NCBI GenBank assembly: GCA_018873245.2
Contig: JAEMBT020000001.1
Span: 9,334,220-9,398,219 of the forward strand
Direction of reading: 5' to 3'
DNA: 64,000 nt
Source: Archegozetes longisetosus
Lineage: Eukaryota > Arthropoda > Arachnida > Sarcoptiformes > Trhypochthoniidae
In this document: in pieces, positions 37,162-50,740 of the stretch
How positions within the stretch are numbered: position 1 is the first letter of the stretch
How the letters are laid out: every line of letters starts with the position of its first letter
Made by a program: the position numbers and the translations under genes
The notes under the pieces: model-generated
Told to the model about the DNA's origin: nothing
Database searches by the model: none
What the model saw: only the letters and a program-made list of their open reading frames with translations

Positions 37162-40100
37162 AATTGCAGCACATTAAGTAAACGAAAGCATTTGAGAAAT
37201 TTTGTTTTCAATACAAAAGTCACATAAAGACAAAAAAGAAAAACAATATCTATAACGGAATTCTTTTCCCAATTAGAAAGGTTGACGCGTAAAGAAGTAA
37301 CTTAAGTGTCACATAAACGTTAGCATCTCTTCAAAACTTCTAAAATAATGGTCAATGACTTAAACTGACGTGAAAAATATTTAATGATGAACCATATCTT
37401 TAAGACACACTTTTTAAGGTAGAAAAAACTTTTATGGCACATGAGATAAATTCTCTCTGAAAATACAGTTATTTTAGGACCACTTGTCTCTATAGTGTAA
37501 ACATAAAACAGGTTTAAATGCTAGGAAATTTATTTTTTTATTATTAAAATATACTCGTGTATTACTGATTAGTTGTAGTTACTTAGCATGAATTACCGGT
37601 TGAAAATCGGAGTAATGGATGAAATTTTATAATCTTTTAATAGGTTAGCTTAGGCTTTTCCGATTTGTGATCCGAAAACTATGTATGATCCTCAAAGCAA
37701 CATTTTTTCATAGTTAGAAGACTGTCAACAAATCAGTGCATCAAAAAAGTATTTCACAACTTTTTTTTAATGTTTCTGTAGTTACATTCACTTAATATTT
37801 TGCCTGTTAAAACTATTATTCAAATTCAATAATAGTTTCAAGTCATGTTTTGAAAATAGTCCTTCGAAGTCCTCCGGAGTCCCTCGGTATTGAATTTAAT
37901 TTTTGACATTCTTATGATTTACGATCTGTACTGTTGCGAAATCACAATTTGCGATAACAGTCTGTGAGCTTAAGTTATTCTAAACTCATATTAGATATTA
38001 GTAATAGATCTGCCTTTTTCAGTTTTATCTAACTTGGTCTAACAGAAACATGAGTGCAATTTGCAAAAATACAGATCGTAGTCATACAAAAACCCAATTT
38101 TTTTCTGCAGAGTTATGACAATAAATCTTCACTAATTCCTTATTTGGATTGCACTACAGGAAGAAAGGTTGTGCTCCAATATTGACTCGAGATCATATTT
38201 TACTCATCCAGAATGGGCCGCGAGGTAGAGGTCTAGAAAGCACTGTTACAGATATCAGTCGAGCTCATTTAACTGTTTAACGGATTTTTCAATTAAAATC
38301 GGATTTTCAAAAGTATTTGAGTCAAAGTTTTTAGTCCAAAGTTAATGTCGCAATAAATATCTGAATGATAAGAGATCTTAAAATCTTAATTAATGAGGAT
38401 TTGCAGGTTTTTTGAATTTGAGTTTGATTTGAATTTTAATTTAAGTTAACAATTATTATTTCAGACATTTCTGTAGAATTTATTTGCAAAAAATTAAAAA
38501 ATTTTAATAATTAGTTAAAGATATGAATTGTTTATTGATTTGACTGTTTGATGAGATATGATAAAAGATACGTAAAAGTGTGAACAAATACTATACCATT
38601 TGTCAGTTCGATATTACTTTTCATGCAATTTACTAAAACGATCATATCAGATGAGATAACATAAATGATGAAAAATGAGATCTTTTTAAAAAAAACTCAG
38701 TTTTATTATGTATAAAAGTTTGCATTCTCATGAAAAGGGCACATCTTTTTCAGCCAAATTACAGGAACTATATTTCATAGTAATGCAAGAGACTTCTAAG
38801 AAAAAGATGTTTATATAGTCCAAACAAAATTAGCAAAACTTTTTCCTTAGAAGATCTCTAATCACGTGCTTCTCACTCACCAGACGCATAGTTGTTGACT
38901 ATTCTTACAACGATCCTGTTTACACTTAAGACCTACTTAGAGTTGGATAACTAGTTTGATTTGAAAATTTGTTTTTGAAAAGTTTCTCTCACTCTGACTC
39001 GAAGCTTTATAAAGTTATACATATTTTTGAAACATCAGTTATCTTTTTATCTTTCAATTTATTGCAAACCATCATAAATGATTCAGTTCTATAAATAGTC
39101 TTTTAGTGATTGAAAACTAATTTGTCACAAATTTCTTTTATTTTTCAAAACTGGTAGCAATAAGTCAAACTTAGGTTAGGTTAGGTCGAACTTGAAAATA
39201 TAGACATACCTCATGATAACGAACTTTGATATAGTGAAGTCTTGTAGCAAATCAATTTTGCGGTTCTGGCAGAAATCAGATAGGTTTAATGTTAAAAAAA
39301 CGTCTGAAAGGGTACTCGTAGCGAAATCAATTTTAACAACGATTAATCATAGACGAGAGCTCAAAATGTGAGAAAATCGAAATCATAAATCTTATGTAAA
39401 AATCTATTTCAGTTTATTTTCTATCTGAGTAATAATAAATATATTTATATACGTTGAAAAGTATAAAAATTGATGAAATGATTTTAAAATTCATTAATTT
39501 TCAGAAGAATCCAAACGAATAATATGCTGATCATATTGTCTTGAAAGCTGTGCAAAAGTTGCAAAATTTGAAAACTATAAGCTGTAAAGTAAATGGAAAG
39601 ACATTTCTAGCTCTACGAATCTTATATTTTATCTATTTTCGGATATAGTAATCTCTGTTTTATACCAACACATTTGAGACTACCTCGTTAGATAAAGTAT
39701 CGATAAGTCATAAAATAAGAGCTCCAGTCCTAAATTATGATCAAAGACTCAAATATTTCTCTTTGCCAAGTCTTGAAAGTAGAGGCAAAATCCAAACTTT
39801 ATATATCATATTCAAAATAAAGAAAACATTTCAATCGATTCCAAGTGAATGGGTTAATGCAATCAAACTTATCTACATACATATTAACAGAAACAGAATT
39901 AACTTATGTAACAGATGTTAGTTTTATTATGCAAAATGTATTCTCAACGATCTACTAATAGATAGAGATGAAAGCAATTTTAATAACATTAGTGATCTAA
40001 TCGTTCAAATTATTATCACTTTTAATTTATAACGATGATCACTTGTAAAATTGAATGCTGTGTTTTAATTATAGACCATATAGATATCTTACTATATCCT

Positions 40101-42257
40101 AGTTATTGTAAATTCATTCGCTCAGTAGAGATTATTTGTTGTCGTTATTATTACAACTTAGTTTCACTATAACGACCTAAGTTGTCCATTATATCGAAGT
40201 TTTACTGTAATAGAAATTTGTTCACATTAGAAACTAAACTCATGAATAGCTTAAAATTGATTAAAACTGGTTTTAACTCATTATACCTTAATTTAAAATA
40301 ACAAACTCGTTGACATTCTAAGATCATTGAAGCACTAATCAAGTTTATAGGCTCGCTTGAAAATTATCAGTAAATATTTAAATCAGTAGGGAATAAAGAT
40401 TTATAGCTCTTATTAATGGAAATGTTGGTTTTCGAGAAAATTCATCCATAAATATACAAACATAGTTTTATAACCTCCATCTACCTCTCATTCATTCTAA
40501 ATTTGATCAGTTTTTGTGACAAGTCTCCAACTTTAACATCTATAACTAGCTATTAATTTTCTACTCAGTTCTCGTTTATTCCCTTATCTGTTAAACTATT
40601 ATGAGCGAAACTATAATTGAATAGAAAAAATTCAATGGTAATTATCACTAATTAGAAAGCTTGTGACACAAATAATGAGTTTTGATGAACAGTTTGTAAT
40701 TAACTTTAATTTATCGCGTGTTCATATTCAATAGTTTTTACCAAAAATGTTTGCAACAGGTAAAAATCAGTTCAAAGACATTGTTAAATAAATAACCAAG
40801 CTTTCAAACTTTTAAAATCTTTTTGACAGTTATTGCCGCCGTAATACCATCCCCAAAGCAATTGGTACTTCATTTTAGATCCACATTAAAAATGTTGAAC
40901 TTTTGGAAGGTGACAACGAAATGCTTTGATGACTTTCACATAATAATTTGCTTTCAAGTCCGATTAGAAACTGTCAACTCTTAACGTATAAAATATATAT
41001 AAAGGCTTTTGTTATTCTAGAGCTTAAAATCAAACAAAAATTAGATTCTCTCGACAATTTTTGGAAGTGTTACCTCCAATTGATTTGAAGGGAAATTACT
41101 CTCAATATAAATAGGTTCAATCATTAATCAAATGTCTTTATGTGAAATTTAGTTGAAAATTAACTGCTTTCAAATTTGAAACTGTAAAAACCTTGCTAAA
41201 ATTCAGAGTTAGAAAAACTTTTCAATCAAAAAAAATGTGCAATGTTATGAAAAAAGTGCATGTTATTCCTCTTTCTTTCATACTTTGGCAAAATAAACTG
41301 ATCTAAAGAGTGAGATAAACATGTGAGCTAACGTTTTAGACATGTAATAATTTAAGTGAATAAAGTGTTTTCTCTAACTTGAAGGCCAATAGAAACGGGT
41401 GTTTGCTTTACTAATAAAAATTAACTATAAGTTAAGACAAATGAGTGTGAGTGTCAGCAGTTCTCTTCATGAAATGCAAATCAATACTCAAACTAAATTT
41501 TAAGGCCAAATCATAACATAGTTTAAAAGTTCTTAAGAAAAACGGATCCAGAAGTCTATAAAAAACTAGTTCGTGAACTACTTTTCTGACATTGTATGAC
41601 AGAAGAGATGCTCAAACAGTCTCTAAGGGAAAACAATCTTTGTTATTCAAAGCGTAACTTTCGGTCGCATCATGATTGCTACAAACCTTAAGCTGACGCC
41701 AAAATTTTTTATATGATTAGAGTACATGTAGTATTTAAGCGAAGGTGAAGTTAGTCGCTATGAAGTATCATAGCTTGAGGGCAAAAACTGGCATTTTATG
41801 ATTTTTAAAATAGTTGTTTCCTTTTCGAATCAAGAAAAACTTGTATTATTTGAACAAGTTACGAGCTATCTTAAAAATATATTCTCATACTTATTGAGTA
41901 AACTATTGAAGTTTTAAATACCAATTCAGATCTTCACTTTTATCACTTAACTAAATCAATATTTAATTTATAGTTATGCAAGTTTCTAAGACTACAGCTA
42001 TAAACAATTAAAATATACTTTTCTTATAGTTTGAATCAGATATTTGTTTTATTACAGCTTCACTTCATTTGAGCAGAAAATACATAGCATTTAATAAATA
42101 AATAGTTGAAAGAATGCTTTTATGAGTAACTATAATACCATTTTCTGACATATAATCTGTTTTATAAAACCTCATAGATGAAACACATGATTAATATACA
42201 CATGAATTGATGTAAACTTAAATTTTCAGCCAATAAATAGTAAAATACCATTTGATG
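37162..42257. other. Gene-poor stretch
   Basis: About 5 kb in which I can support no exon, RNA gene or bounded element. Only short scattered ORFs occur. Confidence 0.4.
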
Positions 42258-42452
42258 AGTGAACAATTTGCGTTTCAGCATATAAAGTATAACTTCTTGA
42301 TCACATCCATGTTGACGTCTTGTAGAAAATCGATCAAAATAGCAATTGGTTCCAGTAGTAATTTGTCAATTGTTTCCACTAATTCTCTTAAGTCGTCGCT
42401 TTCGGTGATTAAGTCAGGTTCAGAGATGTCATTCATTTTTAACGGCATAGTT
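42258..42452 (-). CDS. Small acidic ORF or exon, unrecognised
   Basis: An open frame that starts MPLKMND, then has an acidic, leucine-rich stretch of about 45 residues likely to form helices, and ends at TGA. Its composition looks more protein-like than the overlapping plus-strand frame. There is no matching splice partner or known motif. Confidence 0.2.
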
Positions 42453-42701
42453 CAATAAATGACTGAGTATTTGGTATAAAATGTTTGAAGTTATTTAACT
42501 ATGTAGTTATCGTCAATCGAGGCAGTCATTGGATTAATAAGTCTTTGAGTTTACATGAGCTTATATAAGAGTCTAATCGTAAAAAAGAGTTATTTTTTAC
42601 ACTTTGGGAATTCGTAATTCAAGGTGAAAAGACACCAAATACGTTTATAATCTCTCTTCAACTATCTGGCGATTTCTGTTCTGACACGAATGCAGTAATA
42701 T

Positions 42702-42887
42702 TTACCTCTTAAAAAATGTCTCAACTCTTGTAAAACCAGTTCTCGTTTTATTATGTTTATAACTTATATGTAATTCAAGGACTTGAGAAGTTTGCGAAAC
42801 TTCTTTCGTAAGGTCTAATGACTGACACTTGTGGCCATCATAGACTTTCAAACAAATACGATTGAGAAATACCTTATTTTTGTTCAT
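42702..42887 (-). CDS. Possible exon with CUB-like C-terminal half
   Basis: The translation contains C-x-K-V-Y-D-G, a central hydrophilic stretch, a beta-strand-like VLELHISY and a final RTGFTRVETFF. This order resembles the second half of a CUB domain (xxYDG ... GFxAxY). It ends either at TAA or at an overlapping GTAAAT donor. The first half of a CUB domain was not found upstream, so it is either an isolated exon whose partners I missed or a relic. Confidence 0.3.
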   Translation of the reverse strand: MNKNKVFLNRICLKVYDGHKCQSLDLTKEVSQTSQVLELHISYKHNKTRTGFTRVETFFKR

Positions 42888-43685
42888 TAGGGCGCCTCTT
42901 TGGTCACATTAATTAAGTGTTATTTACATTGATTTTTATCATCATATCAACATTGTTTATGTTTATAGCATTATAGCAAAAAATTATTTATAGCAAGTAT
43001 TTCAATGAATATTATTTTTGTTATGTTCTTTCAACATAGTTGTATTGATTGTCTTTTTTGGTAGTCTTTCTCAACATTTACTGAGTTAATCCCAAGGTTT
43101 TTCTTTCTTTATTATAACTTTGGATTTTTGCCGAAAAGTAATCACTTTTACCTATCGTTTTCACAAACAAGTTGCTTTTTGAATAAAATGAATCCAAATT
43201 TACAGTTTTTGGCAAATTTTAAAATTTTCTTATAGACAAAGTTAATTATTTGTGAACTAATGATTATATAATTGAGATTTTAGAGTGTCTTCTAATAGTC
43301 ACGCAATGGACAGTCATAATGATAGACTTGACAATAATTATACTCTCTAGTTGTATTATTCAAACCATATATTTATCTTTACATTAATTTATTCAAAATA
43401 TTCAAAGTTTTTTGAGGTCTGGTGACTGACTGCCAACTATAGATGAGATAACACTAAATAAGGAAGTTATAGACTTATTACAAATAAATGTCATATTCAT
43501 GCGATAACAGATGTTTCACTACCAACTTAAAGGTTTTTAATATTTTGTTATTCAAATCATGAAAAATAAGATGCACGAGAATCAATTTTAAATTTCTAAA
43601 TATATAATAATTAGACATTAAGTACTACACATTCTGAAAACATCTCAAGCTTTAAAGCTGCAAACACATCTCATATTATCAAAAC

Positions 43686-43740
43686 ACTCTGTTTTTCCGT
43701 CTGTTTGCCTGTTTGTTTGTCTGTCTGTTGTCTGCCTGTC
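43686..43740 (+). repeat. Degenerate TCTG/TTTG tetranucleotide repeat
   Basis: Repeated TCTG and TTTG units with CCTG interruptions. It is followed by an AACTCAAGAACTACGAATCC block, which could belong to a dispersed repeat, but no second copy is in the window. Confidence 0.6.
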
Positions 43741-44163
43741 CACCAGCTTAAAACTCAAGAACTACGAATCCTATAAACTTATGAGTGGTATCGTTGAAAT
43801 CTGGTTGACCTGTAGGTTCGAGCTAGAGCATTCCAGTTACCGAGGGTGGACATTGGCCACATCGGGAATCAAAAGATTATTCTTGAGTCTATCTATTACT
43901 AGGAGTTTCAGCTAGTTGATTACAAAAATTTTGGTTCATACAAATTCTACTCTGTTCAACATTGGTCATCACAGGTCGACGATACTCTAGCCCATGATTT
44001 GAACAGAGATGCAGATTATGAGTACATTTTTGTAAAAAATATTTTTCATTATCTCTAGTTTTAACTATTTTTAAAGTAACAAAAATTGATGTTAGTTTAA
44101 ATTAGTTGCAAATTAAAATAATTTAAGTTTTTAGTTGATATGCAAAGATTAAGTTGTAATATA

Positions 44164-44376
44164 TTAGGTTGAAGAAAAAGTTTTGTCATAAATCTAAACG
44201 TAATTTTTCAATCTAATTTTTGACACTTTATCTATTGTTTACGAATCTTTTCAAATTATAAACTTCAATCGTAATAATGATGGCGATTATATAATCGATT
44301 AAACTTTATTTGAATTTAAATAAGATAATTTGTTTTAATTACCTCTATTTATGACAAAACTTTTTCCTCAATCTAA
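44164..44376. mobile_element. Mariner-type MITE with TA duplication
   Basis: A 213-bp element with about 28-base inverted ends: TTAGGTTGAAGAAAAAGTTT on the left and the matching AAACTTTTTCCTCAATCTAA on the right. TA flanks both sides (44162-44163 and 44377-44378). TTAGGTTG ends and TA targets are hallmarks of mariner elements. No transposase ORF. Confidence 0.8.
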
Positions 44377-45294
44377 TATAACTAGAATGACATTTTCAAA
44401 TTAAAGATCTATCACTTTTTGTTATTGAAGGACCACGCTATTGTCGGCCTCTATTATACATTGCTTTAACCATTTTGAACAATGATGATGCAACCAATGG
44501 AATTAAATTTTTGTTCTCTGTCTCACAGAGCTGTTCGGATTCGTAAATGCACTGAGAAATTTGAGAATAATAACTGCATAAATACTATTAAGAATTATTA
44601 ACTATTTTCTAGTTCTAAGTTTTCACTCGTTGTTAAACAATAACTATTATTTTATTCATTAATGAATTAAATGCTATAAAATTAGTTTTCTGGAAGAACG
44701 GTATAAGCGATGCCATTACAGCGTACGCTTACGCCTTTCCCTAAAGCAATTCAATTGCAGAACTATTGCTTTTAGCCTATCAATAATAATTACCGATGAC
44801 TGAGATCGTAATTAAATCAAGGCACGCATCCAGTGTTTATGAAACTTGTGATTATCTGATTATCTTGTTTCAAGTTCATCAAGGCTGTGTTTGATAATAA
44901 CAAACTTTTTGTTTGGTAACTTTTAATTTCAAGTTTAAAAGACTTGTGTTTTTAAAAATAAAATCGACTATTTACATATAATTTATTCTTCAAAACAACA
45001 TTCATCAAAACAAATAAAAATTCTTAAATCTCGAAATTCATTATTTCAATTTTAGCTTAGAATTTTAGCAATGCATTTACAATAAGGTATACTAAATTTT
45101 TGATAGGGATTTACTTTCTTGTTAAAAAAAATTTTTGACTTGTGATTCAAATATACTTTTTAATTGGGAACAAGTCATAACTCTCCCTATCGTTTCATAC
45201 AGTTTTTCTTATCACTAGGGGTGGCATAAATATGTAAAATGCATATTTGCATAAAAAGGAATATTTAAGGGTTTATGGGACATAAAAACATAAA

Positions 45295-45662
45295 TGTATG
45301 GAATGAAATATTTTAAAGAATTTGATCAGTTTATCAAAAATTTTGTGAAGCTTTGGGCAAAATCTTTGGATATAAAACACTTAAAATAATCTCTGAGTTA
45401 TTAAACGGAAAGAATTTGTCACTGAAAGAGTTGAATAATAGAGAATTCTCAAAACTTTTGCTTCCATTCCCATAAAAGATGGGATTGGGATTCACATTTT
45501 CATCTCTATTGAATAACTTAAAAGCTAATGATACTGTGTATCTTAAGTGTGCAACAGTAACTCAATGTAAAACTCAATGTAAAGTTGAGATAATCTTCAG
45601 TGGGCAGAAATATATATTAAGAACAAATAGACTAAAATTTACAAATGAAAAATTAAAGATGT
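45295..45662 (+). pseudogene. Coding-like relic cut by a MITE
   Basis: Two adjoining frames look like protein. The first (from about 45300) has KYFKEFDQFIKNFVKLW and stops near 45389. A second frame, +1 to it, runs from about 45385 to the MITE with a single internal stop at 45474-45476; it contains two CxxxxxQC-like stretches and ends in KFTNEKLKM. The final stop codon, TAA, is supplied by the end of the MITE. I do not recognise the family. It is probably a broken exon or transposon ORF. Confidence 0.3.
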
Positions 45663-45813
45663 AAACTCGTGGCGGTATAAATTTGCCTATTAAAACTTTC
45701 ATTTGAACCTACTTTTTGAACAAATGCGTTAATGAATATGCCTTTCAATATGGATTAAAAATACTTTATTTAATTCAATATAGAAAGTATTTTTAATCCA
45801 TAGTAAAAGGCCT
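45660..45813. mobile_element. Palindromic MITE, truncated copy
   Basis: About 154 bases match the reverse complement of the 36388-36619 element, from its TGTAAACTCGTGGCGG end past the central palindrome, breaking off at AAAAGGCCTA. The other terminus is missing. Confidence 0.8.
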
Positions 45814-48800
45814 ATTTTGTATTTTGTTTATGTTGTAGTTAAATGCTACAAGAATAATTTCTAACCTTATTAATTGGATATATTTTATATCAGATCGTCT
45901 ATTTGTGTTCTTTCTAATGAATATTTAAGTGCCTATTTTGCAAGTTGTAAAGGCATACTTACATACATATTTCTGAAAAATAAAAGCATATCTTTGTCAA
46001 ACCTACTTATCACTATTTAAAGTTTGAAGACTGAGCCTTAAAAATGCTCACAATATGATGACTCAAAAATTTTTCAAAATCAGAAAAGAATTGACTCATT
46101 ATTCATTTATTAAAATGAGGACAACATTAATTCTGATTACTTAACATAAGAGAATACGGTTTGATCGAAAATTAATTATTGTGATCAAATTTAGAAAAGT
46201 TTAAATTATTTCTCGACTGAATAGTAATACGAATGAATATATACAACCGTATCGAAGAATATCGATCGAAAAATTCATCCATAAAGTAATAGTAGTTCTC
46301 ACACTTTATATCTGTCACTTTTGTCAACATGTTTACTTCATAAATTGCTTCATTTTTGCAATCGTTGTCTTTATTCAAGTTAGATATAGTTTAAATACTA
46401 ATCCGCTTTATGTTTCTACAGTTAATTTATTTTTAATATGTGAGACATTTCAAATGAACATTAGCGCGAAGACAATACCTAACAATGATTTGCGAGTTAT
46501 TTCGAGAATAGTCTTAATTCTTTAAAATTACTTCAATGATCTAATAATTTGTGGGATATTAAGTGTCACTGCACATTTTGAATATACGGCAAATGATTGC
46601 CATCTCTCACAGTTCTTCAACAATTTTATTGTTTAGTATTACTGTAAACATTGATATAAAAACTACTAAAACATCAAATGCTTTGTCTTCTTTGAGATAC
46701 GATGTCATTGAACTAATAGATAAAGACTAATTTCGATAATATCAAACTTCAAAGTTTGGAAAACCATGCTTTCGCTTTAACATATACTTTAATGCCAATT
46801 AATTTAATATGATTACAACAAATGAATTTTAAAGAATTGGTTTGACCAGCCTTTATACAACTACTGGCTTTCTTAATCAGGTCTTATTCTTATGCTTTAT
46901 GCTTATTCTCTATTTTCATCGATATATAGTTTCTTTAAGATCTTATAAATTGTTACAAAGACTCAAAAAGATATGAATTCACTCATGAAGTTTGTAAATA
47001 AACAAAGGTATATGAAGACACAGTCATCATATTTTATTTATAGTGGAATTTTCTTACATTTATCAAATGCTATGCAAAAAGTTAGTTTTAGTTCAACCTT
47101 TTCAAAGTATAAACGTACTCATTGTGATAAAAATGGACTTTTTAATAGAATTTTTCGGACATATAACATTTTCTTAAGTTACTTTCAATATAATAATAAA
47201 ATTATTGCTTATTTCAAGTCAAAAATAAATTTCAGAATCACTCTTTACTTTTCCTAAAGTTTGAATTTAGTTTAGAGTAGCATTTGTGTAATGAATAGCC
47301 TCCTTTTAGCATATTGTTTAGAATACATTTATCGTGAACGAGAACACTTATTAAGGATTTGAGTTGCAAACTGTTATTTTTCAAGTTGGTAATATCAATA
47401 AATTCACAGCTGGATTAAGTTTATTTAACTAAAAATGAGTTTTAAGAGTAAATCAGCTTCATATATAATTAACGAATCTGTTGATAGATTTATCGCTAAT
47501 TGACTTTTCGACCATACGAGGATAATATAATAATAGCAAAATTTTTACTCTTATTCTCTGATTATTTTTACACAATTCTGGTGTAGAAAGTAATGAATCA
47601 ATTGTGATTTTCAGTATTCTCATGAAAACAATCTCATTCCAGAAAAGGTTAATGAACTTTGTTTCATGCTAAGACTTATGTTTTAGGAGCATATTATACT
47701 CAGAGGAAAGTCCCCACAAATTCATTTGTTTATAACTTTTTTACTTTCTTACTCAGAATTCTGAAACGAAAATTATTAAATTTTTAATAGTATTAAACTT
47801 CGTTTGGTTGAAATCTTTTATTTTCTTACAAAACCATAGGTGTTTATAATATCATTTGGTAAAAATACGTAAAAGAATGTAATATAAACTTTACATGCGA
47901 TTTTATGATTTGTCTCATAAGTAAAAGTATTATACACATATTTAAAGGTTTTCACATTTTAAAAGATTTTTACTTCTTTGCACTTTTTCATTTTGCTCAG
48001 AATCTTATGAGGCCTCTCCTCGAGGCCACCGTCCAAAGACTGACTCTCTTCCCAAGTTTTTAACAAATTTATGTAGATATTATAGATTAGAATTGTTATT
48101 CCTTTGAAATATTCGCTGTATTTCATAGCAAACGTTAACACAACGATAACCTTGAAAGCGTTATGTAAAGCATTACATGGAATATAAGCATTATTTAAGA
48201 TAAATGTTTGACAAACTATTTCAAAAGAATGAAAAACTGATTTAAACTTATAGAAATCATTTCTGCATAATAGTATTTTAGATTTGGTGAGCGATGACAG
48301 GCTTTAGAAATAGCTTTCAGGCAATTCTTTGATTATTCTTTAAATTTTATGATCAATTATTCAAAAGCTCGAGCTGTCCATCCCTCAAAATATACATTTT
48401 TTAAGTGAGTCCAAGCCTCTCGATATCTCCAAGTGACAATCATTTGAGCATCAATTGTGGAAGAGCTCTCGTTGTCTTCAATGATGTGCTGTTAATCATG
48501 GATTAAGTGCACATATTCTCAACTTATCCAAACATCTAATTTGCTTTAGTTTTTGATTGTCATTCTTTATTGGAGTAGTTTTTATTTTGAGCTTTTTGAT
48601 AATTTTGAATACGTATAAGATTCGTGAATAGTCGACAGAAAGAATTTGTCTAAGCATAAGTTTGTTAGGATAATAGTTGCATAGCAAAGTAATATTAATG
48701 TTATCGAAGAACTAAAATTGATTCATCGTCAATAAAATGGTTGCGGAAAAATACTTAGAGTAGATTCGAAGTATCACAAAATGTTAAGGAATAATGAGTT

Positions 48801-49460
48801 CAACAACTTTTCGAAAAATGTAGAAACAATTATGGCTATACCTGTAGGTAATGATTTACAGGATACTTAAATTAAGCCATCATATGCAAGTAATTTGTTT
48901 TATTGTCAAAATGTGTTTAGGTTTTTACTTAACTTTAGGATCGAATTTAAAGATCCCTTTATGATTGATCGTTTAGTGGCTTAGAGATTGATTCTCTAAA
49001 CAAATCGTTAAACGATACTTCAAAAATGAATTTTTATACACTTTTAGTACAAAATTTGTGACACATATTATATGAATAACGATAACATTTGTAAAAAATA
49101 TAAACATTAATTAAAAATGTACACGTTTAATCACTTGTATAGTCATTTGTAATGCATGATTTCGTTTTGTTGGATGTTTTAAATCATTGAATAATAATCG
49201 GCACGAATAAATAGCTTCTCGTGTCAAAGACACCTTTGAACGCATTCTATATCATTACAAATCTCAATTGAATATCTACTGTTTCCTTAAACTTCTTCGG
49301 GTTTGGTCTTTAATAAATAATACTCGAGTGTATAATGAAATATTGTTATTTTGTGATATAAAACTAAATTTTTGATTAAAAGTGAAAACATAAGCGTAAA
49401 CAATAGTTAAGTATAGCTTAGCGACAGACTAATGCTTGTCTTTAAATTAAGTATCGATCT
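45814..49460. other. Gene-poor stretch
   Basis: Only short ORFs occur (for example 46172-46378 minus and 46973-47257 plus, 68 and 94 codons), without motifs, signal peptides or splice partners. I support no gene here. Confidence 0.35.
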
Positions 49461-49519
49461 TTAATTAACGGGATAAATCCGGTCTAATGGGTCTTAGGTA
49501 TATAGCAGTCTCTTGTCCC

Positions 49520-49580
49520 CGAGTGTGATACATCACTGGATTTATCTCTACGGACTGAATCCAGTGATGTATCACACTCG
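49520..49580. repeat. Perfect 23-bp hairpin
   Basis: CGAGTGTGATACATCACTGG plus ATT (49520-49542) is exactly mirrored at 49558-49580, around a 15-base loop. It lies just past the C-terminal side of the Merlin transposase and may belong to that element. Confidence 0.85.
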
Positions 49581-49812
49581 TCGACTTACGAAACGAACCA
49601 CTTCCGACGGAAGTGGCACGCCGCGTGGTAGAACGTCTAGCTAAAGATTTTGGCGCCTCTGTTATCTCGAGTAGTTCTCGAGAACTTTTGAACGTTACCA
49701 ATGCGCCAATTGGCCAATAGAGGCATCTGAAAACGAGTGTGCTCGGTTTAGACGAACGTAACGATCAAGTGAGGCATATTTTTTCAATGAACACAATAAT
49801 TAGCGCAATAAT

Positions 49813-50740
49813 TTATCCCAATTGTCGTGGTACCAATTCTAGTGGTACCTTATTACGATCAGGACCTACATAAACTCTTATTATGTCGCTAACTAATTTT
49901 TCAAACCTTTTCCCATAACTAAACTTTTCTTTCAAGGGGTAAAAATTTTCAAATTCATACAAATGTTGAGCAATGCATGCTTCGACAAAGTTTGTGTTCT
50001 TGTATGGTTTTACTTTTGTTTGACTGCGGCCCAACGGGATTCTATCATGTTTGTATTGATATACCTGTTCGTAGGGCTAACAAAGTTTTCGCTATGGTTC
50101 ACTGATTCATGTTCGATTCCTAATCCAGTGCGTATATTTTCATAAACTCGAGCCGCGTCGGTCACTAAAATACTCCCTAACTCTATCCTTGAATCTACTA
50201 AATAATCAATCACGTTCGTTCTTCTGTTCGAAACTCTAACCATAAAAGCCTGGCGAGTAAGCCTGCACACTCCACCCACTACCCAGAGTCTTTGTGTCTC
50301 AGTATTGTAAAGTCTTCCTCTGTTATAATTGTGGTTACAAATCTGAGTCTCGTCGACTTCTACAAAGTGCGCCACAATTTCACCGTTTTCGGCCTCGTAT
50401 CCTCCCCCTATTTGCCTACTCTGAGACATTATAATTTTCTGAACCTCGCGTAATTACCCGTACCAGTTGGTAATTGTTTCCTTATCGACTTTAACCTCTA
50501 CGACTGCCTGTTTATGCTTAAGCCCTGCTACAAAGCATATGATAATATGGAGACCGTCTCGAAGACTAATGAGCACGTCATAAAACCATGTATTTTCGTG
50601 GGCTCTGTTTTTATATTGCATGCAGGCTTCAAACTACAAACTTATCTGAAACCAATTTATTCCTTTTTTGTTCATTTACAATTTTCATTACGACGTCAGG
50701 ATGTTTGGGACAATACGGAGGAGTCGCTCTGGTAGGTAAA
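49813..50740 (-). pseudogene. Merlin / IS1595-like (ISXO2) DDE transposase, broken
   Basis: The minus strand encodes the parts of a Merlin transposase in order. First comes an N-terminal CPKHPD zinc-site remnant near 50.7 kb. Then a TWFYD-LISLRDGL stretch, a helix-turn-helix-like VDKETITNWYG, and the DDE core: VDET (D1), a WVVGG strand, LVTDAARVY (D2), and NTNMIESRWAAVK (E). A C-terminal domain follows in another frame. Breaks: a TGA and frame change near 50.63 kb, an in-frame TAA just after WYG (about 50.45 kb), and a frame change at a T4 run (50024-50027). The three acidic residues are preserved. It catalysed cut-and-paste transposition. The in-frame stops argue for decay rather than sequencing error alone. 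Terminal repeats of the element were not identified. Confidence 0.8.

Noticed and set aside
46973..47257. 94-codon plus-strand ORF
   Set aside because: No motif, signal peptide or splice partner; ORFs of this size can occur by chance in 64 kb.
49465..49701. 78-codon minus-strand ORF as part of the Merlin transposase
   Set aside because: It lies beyond the C-terminal domain, overlaps the 23-bp hairpin, and has no transposase-like motif.
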